Positions 7,386-15,009 of a stretch of DNA of 16,949 nt are shown one piece after another. The position numbers and the translations under genes were made by a program. Location of the stretch: NCBI RefSeq assembly GCF_000577275.2, contig NZ_CBYB010000003.1:1-16949 (forward strand). The letters are read 5' to 3'. The notes beneath the pieces are model-generated. The model did no database searches, was not told the origin of the DNA, and saw only the letters and a list, made by a program, of their open reading frames with translations. This DNA comes from Rhizobium favelukesii. Lineage in GTDB: Bacteria > Pseudomonadota > Alphaproteobacteria > Rhizobiales > Rhizobiaceae. Position 1 is the first letter of the stretch. Every line of letters starts with the position of its first letter.

Positions 7386-8753
7386 TCAAATCGAACGGAA
7401 GAAGAGGGCACGGGCCAGGGCCTGCTTGACAGTGAAACCGATTTGGATGCCGCGGTTGAGAATTGCGCGCGTATGGCGCGCGCCAAACAACCTGAGATGG
7501 CTGCGCAGTGCCGGGCCAAACACGGCGAGCCAATAGAGCAAGCGCCGATCGATCGATGTCAGAGAACGTCGAATATCGATTACCATGACATGCACCGTTT
7601 CGTCGCTGAAAGGGTGCTTCTTGGTGTTTGGGAGGTGGACCGCCCCCACCTTTTCGTAGATCGGCACCAGTTTTTCGATTGCATCGAGCACGAGGTAGCG
7701 GCAATTCGTCTCCAGGGCAATCCGGCCCACTTCCTGGAAGATGGCGATCATCACGCCAGCGCTACGGTGATCCGCGTCGATCGCTACGCGGGACACCTCC
7801 AGGAAGCGCTCGGCCCACACCCAGTCGGGGAGGGGGCTCGATGCTTCGATTTCACTCAGCCGCCGGTCTCCTCCGTTGAAGACCAGCCGACCGGTACCCA
7901 CGGGATTGCGCCCAAGCCAGACCAGAAGGCTGAGGGAATTGTCATCCAGTTCATCGGTCCATATCGTATCGTCATCCGCCTCCTGATGACGCCCGAAGAA
8001 CTGGTTGGCAATTCGCCGCAAGCGAACGACATTGTGCCAGTCGGCTACGGTACTGCAGCGACTGATTCTGAGGAAGCGACCGGCGCCCCGTGCCGACAGC
8101 CCGTTCATGCGCAACTGGCGGATGCCGAAGGTATCGCTCTCGCAGACGGCCAGCCAGCCGGCCGCGGCCTTGTCCGGCACTCTCTCCGGGCGAATGACGA
8201 GCTGACTGCCGCCGTCCAGTTCAGCCCGATGGACAACGCGGCCCCGGATATTGAAGCGTCCGCCCCAGGGGCGATGAACTTCGAGGCTGATCACGGCGCT
8301 GGGCACGAGGAAGCCGTCAGGTTCGATCAAACGCAACACCAACTCGAAGGGCGAAACAGCGGCGAGATCGGCTTCCGCTACCCTCCGAAACAGACAGGGC
8401 GCACGCACAACCGTGGATACGGAGTGCTCGAGCCAAGTAGGTTCCGCGCCGTTTTTCAATGGATCGCTCAGGCGAAACAGGATGCGGCCGATCTCTTCGT
8501 CTACCGTAAAGTCGGACAAGCGAAGACCGCTGCCGCTGCCGTCGCATGCCAGAGAAAGGCTCAGCGCCTCGGCCTCTCGCAGGCGTCGTAGCAGGCGCCT
8601 GTCCTGGGTCGTCACGGCCCAAAGATCGATGCCTGCGGCATGGAGCACGCCGTCATAAGCGGCTCGTCCTAAGCGTAGACGGCAAGTCGGACCATAGGGA
8701 AGTTGGATCTGCCGAGGCTTGACCATCATCACCGGGTCAAATTGCAACTGCAT
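7386..8753 (-). CDS. FeeM-like N-acyl amino acid synthase with unknown N-terminal half
   Basis: A 455-aa protein. The start is ATG 8753 because GGAGG lies 6 nt upstream; the frame is open further but without a site. Residues about 235-395 form a GNAT/autoinducer-synthase-type domain: WHNVVRLRRIANQFFGRHQE, then WTDELDDNSLSLLVWLGRNP, GTGRLVF, FLEVSRVAIDADHRSAGVMI, and RYLVLDAIEKLVPIYEKVGA. The E-x-SR-x-A-I block matches LuxI-type synthases and the FeeM N-acyl-tyrosine synthases, which transfer a fatty acyl group from an acyl carrier protein to an amino acid. Residues 1-230 are beta-rich and unassigned, perhaps two related modules of about 110 aa. The tail (400-455) is basic, with a short hydrophobic stretch LLYWLAVFGPAL that may touch the membrane. 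It is the last gene of the operon, 43 nt after the hydrolase. The carrier protein at the other end of the operon is the likely acyl donor. Substrate unknown. Confidence 0.72.
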   Translation of the reverse strand: MQLQFDPVMMVKPRQIQLPYGPTCRLRLGRAAYDGVLHAAGIDLWAVTTQDRRLLRRLREAEALSLSLACDGSGSGLRLSDFTVDEEIGRILFRLSDPLKNGAEPTWLEHSVSTVVRAPCLFRRVAEADLAAVSPFELVLRLIEPDGFLVPSAVISLEVHRPWGGRFNIRGRVVHRAELDGGSQLVIRPERVPDKAAAGWLAVCESDTFGIRQLRMNGLSARGAGRFLRISRCSTVADWHNVVRLRRIANQFFGRHQEADDDTIWTDELDDNSLSLLVWLGRNPVGTGRLVFNGGDRRLSEIEASSPLPDWVWAERFLEVSRVAIDADHRSAGVMIAIFQEVGRIALETNCRYLVLDAIEKLVPIYEKVGAVHLPNTKKHPFSDETVHVMVIDIRRSLTSIDRRLLYWLAVFGPALRSHLRLFGARHTRAILNRGIQIGFTVKQALARALFFRSI

Positions 8754-8796
8754 TATTACCTCCATGACATGCTCAAAGACCCCGCTCGCGTCGCTT

Positions 8797-9342
8797 TCAG
8801 GCTCCTTGGGCGCTTTGTTTGTGATGGCGTTCGAAGTGGTCCCACCCCTCCTGCCAAAAGCCGAGGCCGGAAGTAAGATTGATGTGCCCCCTGTGGCCGA
8901 TCTCGATCGCCCTCGTCTGCCAAGCTTCGGCCACGGCGCGGCTATAGGCTGGGGTGCTGTATGGATCATCATCGCTGACGATCATGGTGGCCGGTAATGG
9001 GAGGGGCTGGCGCAAGATCGGTGCAAAGCCGGTGGCCTCGACAGGAAACGTCGGGCCGTCGGGATCGGGCACCGCCACGAGAAAGGCCGAGACGACGCTG
9101 TCGTCGCGATGCCGCTGCGCCCATGCGACGGCGACCAGGCAGCCCAGGCTGTGGGCGACCAGGAATTTGGGACCCGGGACCGAGACCAGGAGATCGTCAA
9201 GGTCTCTCACCCACTGGTCGCATTCGGGACGGTCCCAATCGGCGTGCTCCAACCAGATGCTGTCCGCCAGATGACGATGCCAGTGCCGTTGCCAATGCTC
9301 ATCTTCGGAGTTGCCGATGCCCGCAATGAAGATGGTGCGCAT
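8797..9342 (-). CDS. RBBP9/YdeN-family alpha/beta serine hydrolase
   Basis: A 181-aa protein from ATG 9342 (MRTIFIAGIGNS), 10 nt after the halogenase stop, with AAGGGT as ribosome binding site. Earlier in-frame codons to 9381 overlap the halogenase and have no site. The catalytic triad can be read: nucleophile Ser65 in VAHSLGCLVAV, Asp126 in IVSDDDPYS and His153 in GHRGHINLTSGLG. The size and the GHINxxSGLGxW ending are typical of the RBBP9/YdeN hydrolase family (Ser_hydrolase). In this operon it could release a product from the carrier protein, edit a mis-loaded carrier, or hydrolyse an ester or amide. It is cytoplasmic, with no signal peptide. Confidence 0.88.
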   Translation of the reverse strand: MRTIFIAGIGNSEDEHWQRHWHRHLADSIWLEHADWDRPECDQWVRDLDDLLVSVPGPKFLVAHSLGCLVAVAWAQRHRDDSVVSAFLVAVPDPDGPTFPVEATGFAPILRQPLPLPATMIVSDDDPYSTPAYSRAVAEAWQTRAIEIGHRGHINLTSGLGFWQEGWDHFERHHKQSAQGA

Positions 9343-9352
9343 GGCTTGACCC

Positions 9353-11065
9353 TTAGACCTCGTATTCCACGCCGACCCCATCGAAGCGCAGGCGGTCCTG
9401 GATGTGCACCCAATCGCCCTTGGCGTCGTACCCCGACAAGAGGCCGGCCTCGAATAGACGGATCACGATCTGCGAACTAGTATCGGCCGCGCCGTTCTCA
9501 CTGAGGCGGCGAATCAGGGTCTTGTAGTCGAACGATTGCTCCTTCAAATCCTCGAAGATTGTCTTGAAGCTCTCGTCCGCCGTGTATTTGGTCATATGCC
9601 GCCCATCGCCGTTGGACAGCACCTGCTTGGGCTCAAGCTTAAAGCTTTGCGGATTGACCTTGTAATAAGGCTCAAGCACGACGTCGCGGCCGTTCCAGTC
9701 GATCTTGCTGATCGAGCTGAGCTGCTTGGTCAGGCGCGAAATCCAGGCCACGCGGGCGGTTATCAGTTCCTCGTCAGAAAAGTCGTCCGAGAGGTGCTGG
9801 CGATGGTGGCGGCCGACGGCGACCATGCTCGAAGCGCGATCGCGGAAATCGCCGATCTCCCAATCACCGGTGGAAGCGGCCTTTTCGCTCAACCGGTGAA
9901 ACCAGTTGCGGCGCTCGAACCGCTCATCCGAGCTTTCAGCGATGCGCCGCCGGTTCCAGAATTCGGAATCCGGTTCGGTGAAGGAGGCGAATGTGTAGAA
10001 AGAGGCAAGGAATTCGTGATACTGCTCATAGGTCTCTCCATAGCTTTTGGCGTACCACTCGTGCACGCTGGTGCTGGTGTCCGGATTGCTGCTGAGATAG
10101 TCGATCGCGGAAGCGGCGCAGACCGCAGACTGAGTCGCCAGATGCACGCCCTGCGAGAACAGCGGATCGGTGAAGCAGGCCGCGTCACCGCACAGAAAGA
10201 AGCGGTCCCGCGAAAACAGAGTCGTGTCATAGGACCAGTCGCGCACGACGCGCACTTCGTCGACCTGATCGGAATCGCGGAGAATCTCCATAGCGCGGCG
10301 GCACTTGGCTAAGGTCTGGCGATAGAACTCCGTGGGGCCGAGTTCGCTGAGTTTGGCGGCTTCGCTTTGGTCGACAATGCAGCCGACGCTGTAGAGGTCG
10401 CCCTTGAGCGGGATCATCCAGACCCAGCCGCTTTCGAACGTGATCGAGAAGGTCGTACCGCGCAGATCGCCCTTGAAGCGTTCTGGGCAGCGGAAATAGG
10501 ACCAGACGGCGAGGTTGCGGTAGAAGGCATCGTAGCGCCGCAGGTTCAATTTGTGCACTAGAGGGCTGCTGGCGCCTGACGCGTCGATGAGATAGTCGCC
10601 GGCGACGTATTCGCGCTCGCCATTGCGCTTGATCTTCATGCCCACACCATCGGCTCTAACATCAACATCGAGAACCGGCGTGCCTTCATTCACTTTGGCG
10701 CCCCGATGCCGTGCTTCATTAAGCAGGAGGTGGTCGAAATCTTCGCGCTTGACCTGGATGGCATGGTCGAAGACCCAGTCGACAACGCGCGGCGTTGAGA
10801 ACGAGAAGGTCCACGGCGCCTGGTCCTGACCCCACAAGAACGTGGCGGAAGGCTTCTTCACAAAGCCCGCATCGTCGATCTGCTGCTGGAGCCCAAGCCG
10901 GTTGAGGATCGACATGGTACCCGGAAGGAAGGACTCTCCCACTCGGTAACGCGGGAACACCTCCCGCTCGAACAGTTCCACGTCGTGGCCGAGCTTAAGC
11001 AGGCTGAGAGCGGCCACGGATCCGGCCGGTCCCGCGCCCATGATGAGAATCTTACGCCGTGACAT
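9353..11065 (-). CDS. Flavin-dependent halogenase (CmlS/CndH-like)
   Basis: A 570-aa FAD enzyme. The start is ATG 11065, preceded by AAGGAG at a 6-nt spacer and 1 nt after the previous stop. Domains: N-terminal dinucleotide-binding GAGPAG (10-15); YRVGESFLPGT (40-50), typical of the CmlS/CndH halogenase group; GFVKKPSATFLWG (67-79), with Lys70/Lys71 at the place of the catalytic lysine that forms or positions the haloamine/hypohalous acid (Lys71 in CmlS); and WVWMIP (214-219), an exact WxWxIP halogenase motif. CGDAACFTDPLFSQGVHLA (292-310) is the second FAD contact. The C-terminal 200 aa are divergent, as in CmlS, where they form a substrate-related domain. Total length is close to CmlS (about 571 aa). 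It needs reduced FAD, and no flavin reductase is encoded here, so a cellular one must serve. The substrate is probably a carrier-bound or CoA-bound acyl group. A related monooxygenase is the main alternative. Confidence 0.85.
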   Translation of the reverse strand: MSRRKILIMGAGPAGSVAALSLLKLGHDVELFEREVFPRYRVGESFLPGTMSILNRLGLQQQIDDAGFVKKPSATFLWGQDQAPWTFSFSTPRVVDWVFDHAIQVKREDFDHLLLNEARHRGAKVNEGTPVLDVDVRADGVGMKIKRNGEREYVAGDYLIDASGASSPLVHKLNLRRYDAFYRNLAVWSYFRCPERFKGDLRGTTFSITFESGWVWMIPLKGDLYSVGCIVDQSEAAKLSELGPTEFYRQTLAKCRRAMEILRDSDQVDEVRVVRDWSYDTTLFSRDRFFLCGDAACFTDPLFSQGVHLATQSAVCAASAIDYLSSNPDTSTSVHEWYAKSYGETYEQYHEFLASFYTFASFTEPDSEFWNRRRIAESSDERFERRNWFHRLSEKAASTGDWEIGDFRDRASSMVAVGRHHRQHLSDDFSDEELITARVAWISRLTKQLSSISKIDWNGRDVVLEPYYKVNPQSFKLEPKQVLSNGDGRHMTKYTADESFKTIFEDLKEQSFDYKTLIRRLSENGAADTSSQIVIRLFEAGLLSGYDAKGDWVHIQDRLRFDGVGVEYEV

Positions 11066-11066
11066 G

Positions 11067-11714
11067 TCAGGCTCCTTCGCTCGGTATGAATTTGGTTCGT
11101 TGGGTTGGGACGCACACCATCGCATTGCCGATGGTCTCAAGAATAAGCGAGCCGGCCTGGATGCGGTTGGCGTGGCCGACTTGTACGCCCGGGCCTACGA
11201 CGCAGCCCAAGCCGAAGAAATTGCGCCGGCCGATGCTGACGCTGTTGCCGCAATGAAAGCCGGGCGAGAAGAAGTTGCCTTCCCCGATCTCTGAATGGTG
11301 TCCGATAGACAGGAGATAGTTGAGCACGCAGAAATCGCCGATCCGCGTGTTTACGCCGACATGGCAGTGCGGCCCGATGATCGTCCCCCGCGCGTGCTGG
11401 GGAATGCCATCACCCGTGGCGCTGGGATGCACGAAAGTGATGAACCTGTCGCGCTGGATCGGGTCGAGATCATCGAGAAAACCGGCCCGCTGGTCGGGGT
11501 CAGAGCTGGCGAGCACCAATGCCGCCTCCCCGTTCCACAGGCTTTCCCAGGGTCCTTCCCGGATCGATGCTTGCGGTGCGGCAATGGCGTCGCCGGCAAG
11601 CGGGACATACCCGGCAAGCTCAAGCTTGAACGCGCTGGCCCTGACGCAATCCTCGAGGTAATGGGCAATCTCGAGCGCGAATTTGCCCGCCCCGATCAGC
11701 AAAACCGGCTTCAT
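11067..11714 (-). CDS. PglD/NeuD-type hexapeptide acyltransferase
   Basis: A 215-aa protein. Residues 1-95 form a small Rossmann-like domain starting MKPVLLIGAGKFALEIAHYL, as in PglD/NeuD sugar O- or N-acetyltransferases. Residues about 96-200 are left-handed beta-helix hexapeptide repeats (GTIIGPHCHVGVNTRIGDF, SIGHHSEIGEGNFFSPG, SIGRRNFFGLGCVVGPG, VQVGHANRIQAGSLI). His139/His140 in the IGHHSEIG turn lies where the catalytic base His sits in PglD. It starts at ATG 11714, overlapping the ligase stop by 4 nt (ATGA), and ends 1 nt before the halogenase start. PglD enzymes acetylate amino sugars. In this non-sugar context it may acylate an amino or hydroxyl group of the cluster's product, using acetyl-CoA or an acyl carrier. 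Confidence 0.85.
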   Translation of the reverse strand: MKPVLLIGAGKFALEIAHYLEDCVRASAFKLELAGYVPLAGDAIAAPQASIREGPWESLWNGEAALVLASSDPDQRAGFLDDLDPIQRDRFITFVHPSATGDGIPQHARGTIIGPHCHVGVNTRIGDFCVLNYLLSIGHHSEIGEGNFFSPGFHCGNSVSIGRRNFFGLGCVVGPGVQVGHANRIQAGSLILETIGNAMVCVPTQRTKFIPSEGA

Positions 11715-13060
11715 GCGCGGGTCCTCAGCTTCTTGAAACGCTCCGAAGCTTCGACGGCTTCGACCAAACGGATACGGCCAGGCAGCTTGAAGCGCTCCAC
11801 ACGGTCCTTCAAAAAGCCGTGAATCTCGCGGCGCAGTTCCGCCTTGTCGATGCTCCGGGTAGGCTGGATGTCGGCACAGACCATCTGCCCAGTAATGGCA
11901 TTAGCTGCACCGTAGACGACGCAATCGGCTACCAGAGGATGTTCGAGAAGCAAGGATTCCAGATCCAGCGGCAGCACTTTTTCGCCACCAACATTGATGA
12001 CCTCCTTGACCCGCCCGAGAATAGTGAGATAGCCGTCTTCGCCGGCCTCGACGAGATCGCCGGTGCGGAACCAGCCATCGTCCGTGACAGCTTCGGTACT
12101 GTTGTTCAAATAGCCGAGGAATTGAGTCTTGGAGCGCAACCACAACTCGCTGTCGACGATGCGATGCTTATAGTCGCTATCGGCGATGCGAAAGCGCGTG
12201 CTCTCGGACGAGGCGCTCTGCGTGCGGGCAATGCCCGTCTCCGAGGTTCCGAAAGTCTGCAGCAGTCGGGTCTTGGGGAAGGCGGCCCGGATGCGCAGCA
12301 GAAGCTGGGCCGGCATCGGCTCGGTGCCGTAAGTAATCAGGCGCAGGCTCGACAAGTCGAAACGCTCGTGAAACCGCCCCATCAGGATAAGATTGAGGAA
12401 GGTGGGATTACCGGGTAGGATCTGGACCTGATGATCACTGATGAGCTGACATACCGTAGCAGGCGTGCGTTTGGGGACGACAACGGCCGTGCCGCCGGAA
12501 AACAGCGTGTTGATCAGCGTGTTGATGCCGCCGATATGGTCGAACATCAGAAGAAGCAGGATGCGCAGGCCCCGCCCCGGCCGCGCCGCCTTGCGCCTGA
12601 TGAGTAGGCTGTCCAGGTTATGCAGGATCGCCTTGGGTTTGCCCGTGCTGCCGCTCGACACGAGAACTAGGCCGGCGGCGTCGGCGGCCCGCAGGCGCGC
12701 CTGAAGGGGATGGGAGGGGCCGCCCTCAAGGGCTTCCAACTCCGGATCACCGCCGGAGCGGTAGAGATAGCGCGCGCCGCAATCTTGCCGCATCGTCTCG
12801 AGGGCCACCGGTGTCAAGGTGGTAATGGGCGCTGCAACCGCGCGAAGGGAAGCCAGGGCGAAGAGCGCGGCAATAGTTGGCAGCGAATAGTCGCCGTTGA
12901 GAACGACCGTGTCGCCCGCCTTCACCCCGGCTTCGCTGAGTTCCGCTACCATTTGCACGATTCGCCTGGCAAGTTCGCGGTAGCTAATCTCAAGCTCGTT
13001 CTCAATGAGAGCCGGCGCGTCGCCGCGTTGCGCCAGTTGGTTCAGCCACTGCGCGTTCAT
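11711..13060 (-). CDS. AMP-forming acyl/aryl-acid ligase
   Basis: A 449-aa member of the ANL superfamily, which adenylates a carboxylic acid and transfers it to a thiol (CoA or a carrier protein). Motifs: P-loop SSGSTGKPK (135-143), YGTEPMP (244-250), TFGTSETG (269-276), WFRTGDL (330-336), hinge LGRVKEVINVGGEKVLPL (348-365), and a C-terminal Lys in RFKKLRTRA (441-449) in place of the usual GK-R catalytic lysine motif. It is shorter than typical acyl-CoA synthetases (500-600 aa), like stand-alone carrier-protein ligases. It starts at ATG 13060, sharing one base with the SDR stop (TGATG). Because a carrier protein is encoded first in the operon, loading that protein is the likely job. The acid is not predictable by eye. 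Confidence 0.88.
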   Translation of the reverse strand: MNAQWLNQLAQRGDAPALIENELEISYRELARRIVQMVAELSEAGVKAGDTVVLNGDYSLPTIAALFALASLRAVAAPITTLTPVALETMRQDCGARYLYRSGGDPELEALEGGPSHPLQARLRAADAAGLVLVSSGSTGKPKAILHNLDSLLIRRKAARPGRGLRILLLLMFDHIGGINTLINTLFSGGTAVVVPKRTPATVCQLISDHQVQILPGNPTFLNLILMGRFHERFDLSSLRLITYGTEPMPAQLLLRIRAAFPKTRLLQTFGTSETGIARTQSASSESTRFRIADSDYKHRIVDSELWLRSKTQFLGYLNNSTEAVTDDGWFRTGDLVEAGEDGYLTILGRVKEVINVGGEKVLPLDLESLLLEHPLVADCVVYGAANAITGQMVCADIQPTRSIDKAELRREIHGFLKDRVERFKLPGRIRLVEAVEASERFKKLRTRA

Positions 13061-13752
13061 CAGTGCACCCCGCCAAGGTAGAGGGTCTCGCCCGTAACGA
13101 AGCGGGCGGAGTCGGAAAGCAGGAAGTCGACAGGGCCCACGATATCATCCATCGCGCACTCGCGTTTGATCGCCTGGCGTTCGATCAGGGCTTCGATCTT
13201 GGCCCTATGGACCGAACGGGTGAGGGCGGTTCGCACGGGCGGCAGGCCCAGCGTGTTGACGCGAATTCGCATGGCCGCAACCTCGCGGCTGAGCGTGCGC
13301 GTCATCTGTTCGATCGCCGCCTTGCTGGCGGCATAGGCAAGCTGACCTTCCAGCGAATAGCGAACCGCCACCGATGAAATGTTGACAATCGAGGGCGCCG
13401 CACTGCGGCGCATCAGCTTGATGGCCCCGCGGCAGCATGCCATAGTTGCGAATACATTAAGATCGAAGATGCCGCGTGCGACGCTATCGCTTGTCAGCAT
13501 GAACGGAACCATGGCGGCCGTGCCCGCATTGTTGACCAAGGCGTCGATATGCCCGTAGTCCTTGCGGATGGTCTGAAACATCGCTTTCAAGGAAGAGTTA
13601 TCGGTCACATCCGCTTGGTAATGGCGATATCCCTCTGGCAGTGAAGCAGGCACGCGCCGGCTACAGCCCAGCACGGTATGGCCGGCCCGCGCCAAATGCT
13701 CGGATATCCCGCGTCCTATCCCTGTCCTGGCGCCCGTTACGAGAACGATCAT
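13060..13752 (-). CDS. Short-chain dehydrogenase/reductase (FabG-like)
   Basis: A 230-aa classical SDR. Cofactor site TGARTGIG (6-13), NNAG (74-77), catalytic Ser126/127 in NISSVAVRY, and Tyr140 and Lys144 in YAASK; the C-terminal GGVH is as in FabG-like proteins. Arg residues after the glycine motif (SRR, 31-33) favour NADPH. The start is taken at ATG 13752, 2 nt after the GNAT stop; a TTG at 13758 is possible. It is probably a ketoreductase acting on a beta-keto or aldehyde intermediate of the pathway, free or bound to the carrier. Confidence 0.88.
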   Translation of the reverse strand: MIVLVTGARTGIGRGISEHLARAGHTVLGCSRRVPASLPEGYRHYQADVTDNSSLKAMFQTIRKDYGHIDALVNNAGTAAMVPFMLTSDSVARGIFDLNVFATMACCRGAIKLMRRSAAPSIVNISSVAVRYSLEGQLAYAASKAAIEQMTRTLSREVAAMRIRVNTLGLPPVRTALTRSVHRAKIEALIERQAIKRECAMDDIVGPVDFLLSDSARFVTGETLYLGGVH

Positions 13753-13754
13753 CG

Positions 13755-14633
13755 TCAATGCAGCCTATAGCCGATGAGCAGGGGCAGGGTATAGAGGGGA
13801 GCGATTTCCTCCGCTTGCAATGTCTTGGACTTGAATTGGGAAGGCACTTCTCGCTTTAACAGACGGCTGAAACGCGGCAGATTGGGAATGTCCATGTCGC
13901 GCTCGTCGGCGACGAGGCATTGCCAGCGGTGGCGTAGGCACAGGCGCCAGCGCAAAGCGCCGGCAAGTTGCGTGAAAGCCTGCTTGTCGCTTGCATAAAG
14001 GACGCGCCCGAAAGGCTCGAACCAACGTCGACGCATCGATTTAATGATCAGATAAAGGGGCGAAGATGGTCGCCCGGATACGAGGACGATCATATGATGG
14101 CATTCGACGTCGCGATGGTCGTAGAAGATGCGCGCGTCTTCCTTGGACAGATAGTCCGGAATACGTGCCTTGTCGCGAATGATCGTAAGGCGTGCAAAAC
14201 CGGTCGGCGCCGGATAAAGCAGGACCAAATTTTTCTCGAGGTCCTGAAACCCGAACTTCTTACCGATTTCGTGGACCGCGGGTGTCGGAGTGTAGTTGAG
14301 CAGAGTGACGTTGCGATTGGAAAGGGCTGGCATTAGGAGAAGCAGGCTCTGGTTCCGGTAGGGAGCCTCGACATACCAGCTGTGGATCTCGCAGAACTTG
14401 TGCACCTTTCCCTTGATGCGTCGATTGGTGAAAAGCGTTCCCATGAAGCCGACCACACGGCCCTCGGCTTCCATCACGTAGCCCGGACTGGTGTCCTCGC
14501 CGCCCCAAACGCCCTCAAACATCCGCCGACGGGCATCGAGTGAAAGACTGCGCGAATTCAAAGAGGACTTGGATAGGAGACGATGGACCGCGAAGGTGTC
14601 GATCTTCTTGGCAAGTCTAATCATTACGTCCAA
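13755..14633 (-). CDS. GNAT-fold acyltransferase, family not recognised
   Basis: A 292-aa protein. The start is TTG 14633, chosen because GGAGGT lies 6 nt upstream; the ATG at 14624 would be too far. The N-terminal 140 aa look like a GNAT domain: TSPGYVMEAEGRVVGFMGTL, a strand ending HSWYVEAPYRNQSLLLLMPA (place of the acyl-CoA-binding motif A, but without the usual Q/RxxGxG/A), and TPTPAVHEIGKKFGFQDLEKN, a typical GNAT beta5/alpha4 ending. The second half is less clear, perhaps a second degenerate GNAT copy, as in other long family members. The missing pyrophosphate loop suggests the donor is not plain CoA, and a carrier protein would fit. It sits directly after the carrier gene (61-nt gap). 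Confidence 0.65.
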   Translation of the reverse strand: MDVMIRLAKKIDTFAVHRLLSKSSLNSRSLSLDARRRMFEGVWGGEDTSPGYVMEAEGRVVGFMGTLFTNRRIKGKVHKFCEIHSWYVEAPYRNQSLLLLMPALSNRNVTLLNYTPTPAVHEIGKKFGFQDLEKNLVLLYPAPTGFARLTIIRDKARIPDYLSKEDARIFYDHRDVECHHMIVLVSGRPSSPLYLIIKSMRRRWFEPFGRVLYASDKQAFTQLAGALRWRLCLRHRWQCLVADERDMDIPNLPRFSRLLKREVPSQFKSKTLQAEEIAPLYTLPLLIGYRLH

Positions 14634-14694
14634 GCGACACCTCCAAGCGGAAATTTGCTGTCAGACCACTGCGCTTTTGCCCTTGCGCCGGAAG

Positions 14695-15009
14695 TCAGGA
14701 CGCGGCGACCGGTTCGATTTCCTCGAAGATGAAGTCGACCAGGGATACAATGTTGCGAAACGGGCTGATGCGCCGGGAAACAGCCCTCTCCGATGTAAGG
14801 GACAATACGAGGTTGAATTTGTCGTCGAGCTTTTCTTCGACAAGGACCAGAAAATTCACCAGGCCCATAGAGTCAAAAACGCCGCTGTCTCCGTATAATG
14901 AGATGTTATCAAGCTCATTTACAGAAATGTTCTCATGCCGCGTATCGTTTATCTCTGAAATTGCGTCGGAAATAACATTATAGATTAGATTTCTAGCAAT
15001 GATAGGCAT
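14695..15009 (-). CDS. Acyl carrier protein
   Basis: A 104-aa carrier protein from ATG 15009 (MPIIARNLIY) with an AGAGATAATAG leader. The phosphopantetheine site is Ser47 in GVFDSMGLVNFLVLVEEKLD, the DSxxLVxFL version of the ACP helix-2 start. Acidic and helical overall, it is somewhat longer than a standard 80-aa ACP because of N- and C-terminal extensions. It is the first gene of the operon and the probable acyl shuttle between the ligase, the halogenase and the acyltransferases, much as FeeL serves FeeM in described N-acyl-tyrosine clusters. Its 5' half is clearly A+T-rich (about 30% G+C), unlike the genes downstream. No 4'-phosphopantetheinyl transferase is in the window, so a host enzyme must activate it. 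Confidence 0.85.
   Translation of the reverse strand: MPIIARNLIYNVISDAISEINDTRHENISVNELDNISLYGDSGVFDSMGLVNFLVLVEEKLDDKFNLVLSLTSERAVSRRISPFRNIVSLVDFIFEEIEPVAAS

Noticed and set aside
7386..8100. PilZ domain in the N-terminal half of the FeeM-like protein
   Set aside because: I looked for RxxxR and DxSxxG and did not find a convincing pair, so no PilZ call is made.
7344..8591. Long plus-strand open frame (415 codons) opposite the FeeM-like gene
   Set aside because: It is antisense to a gene with clear domain motifs and a ribosome binding site, and its product shows no family motif. It arises from high G+C codon bias.
9536..10312. Plus-strand open frame (258 codons) opposite the halogenase
   Set aside because: It lies fully inside the halogenase, which has all its motifs on the other strand; the product looks like antisense low-complexity.
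11295..12418. Plus-strand frames opposite the ligase and hexapeptide acyltransferase
   Set aside because: Antisense shadows without start signals or motifs.
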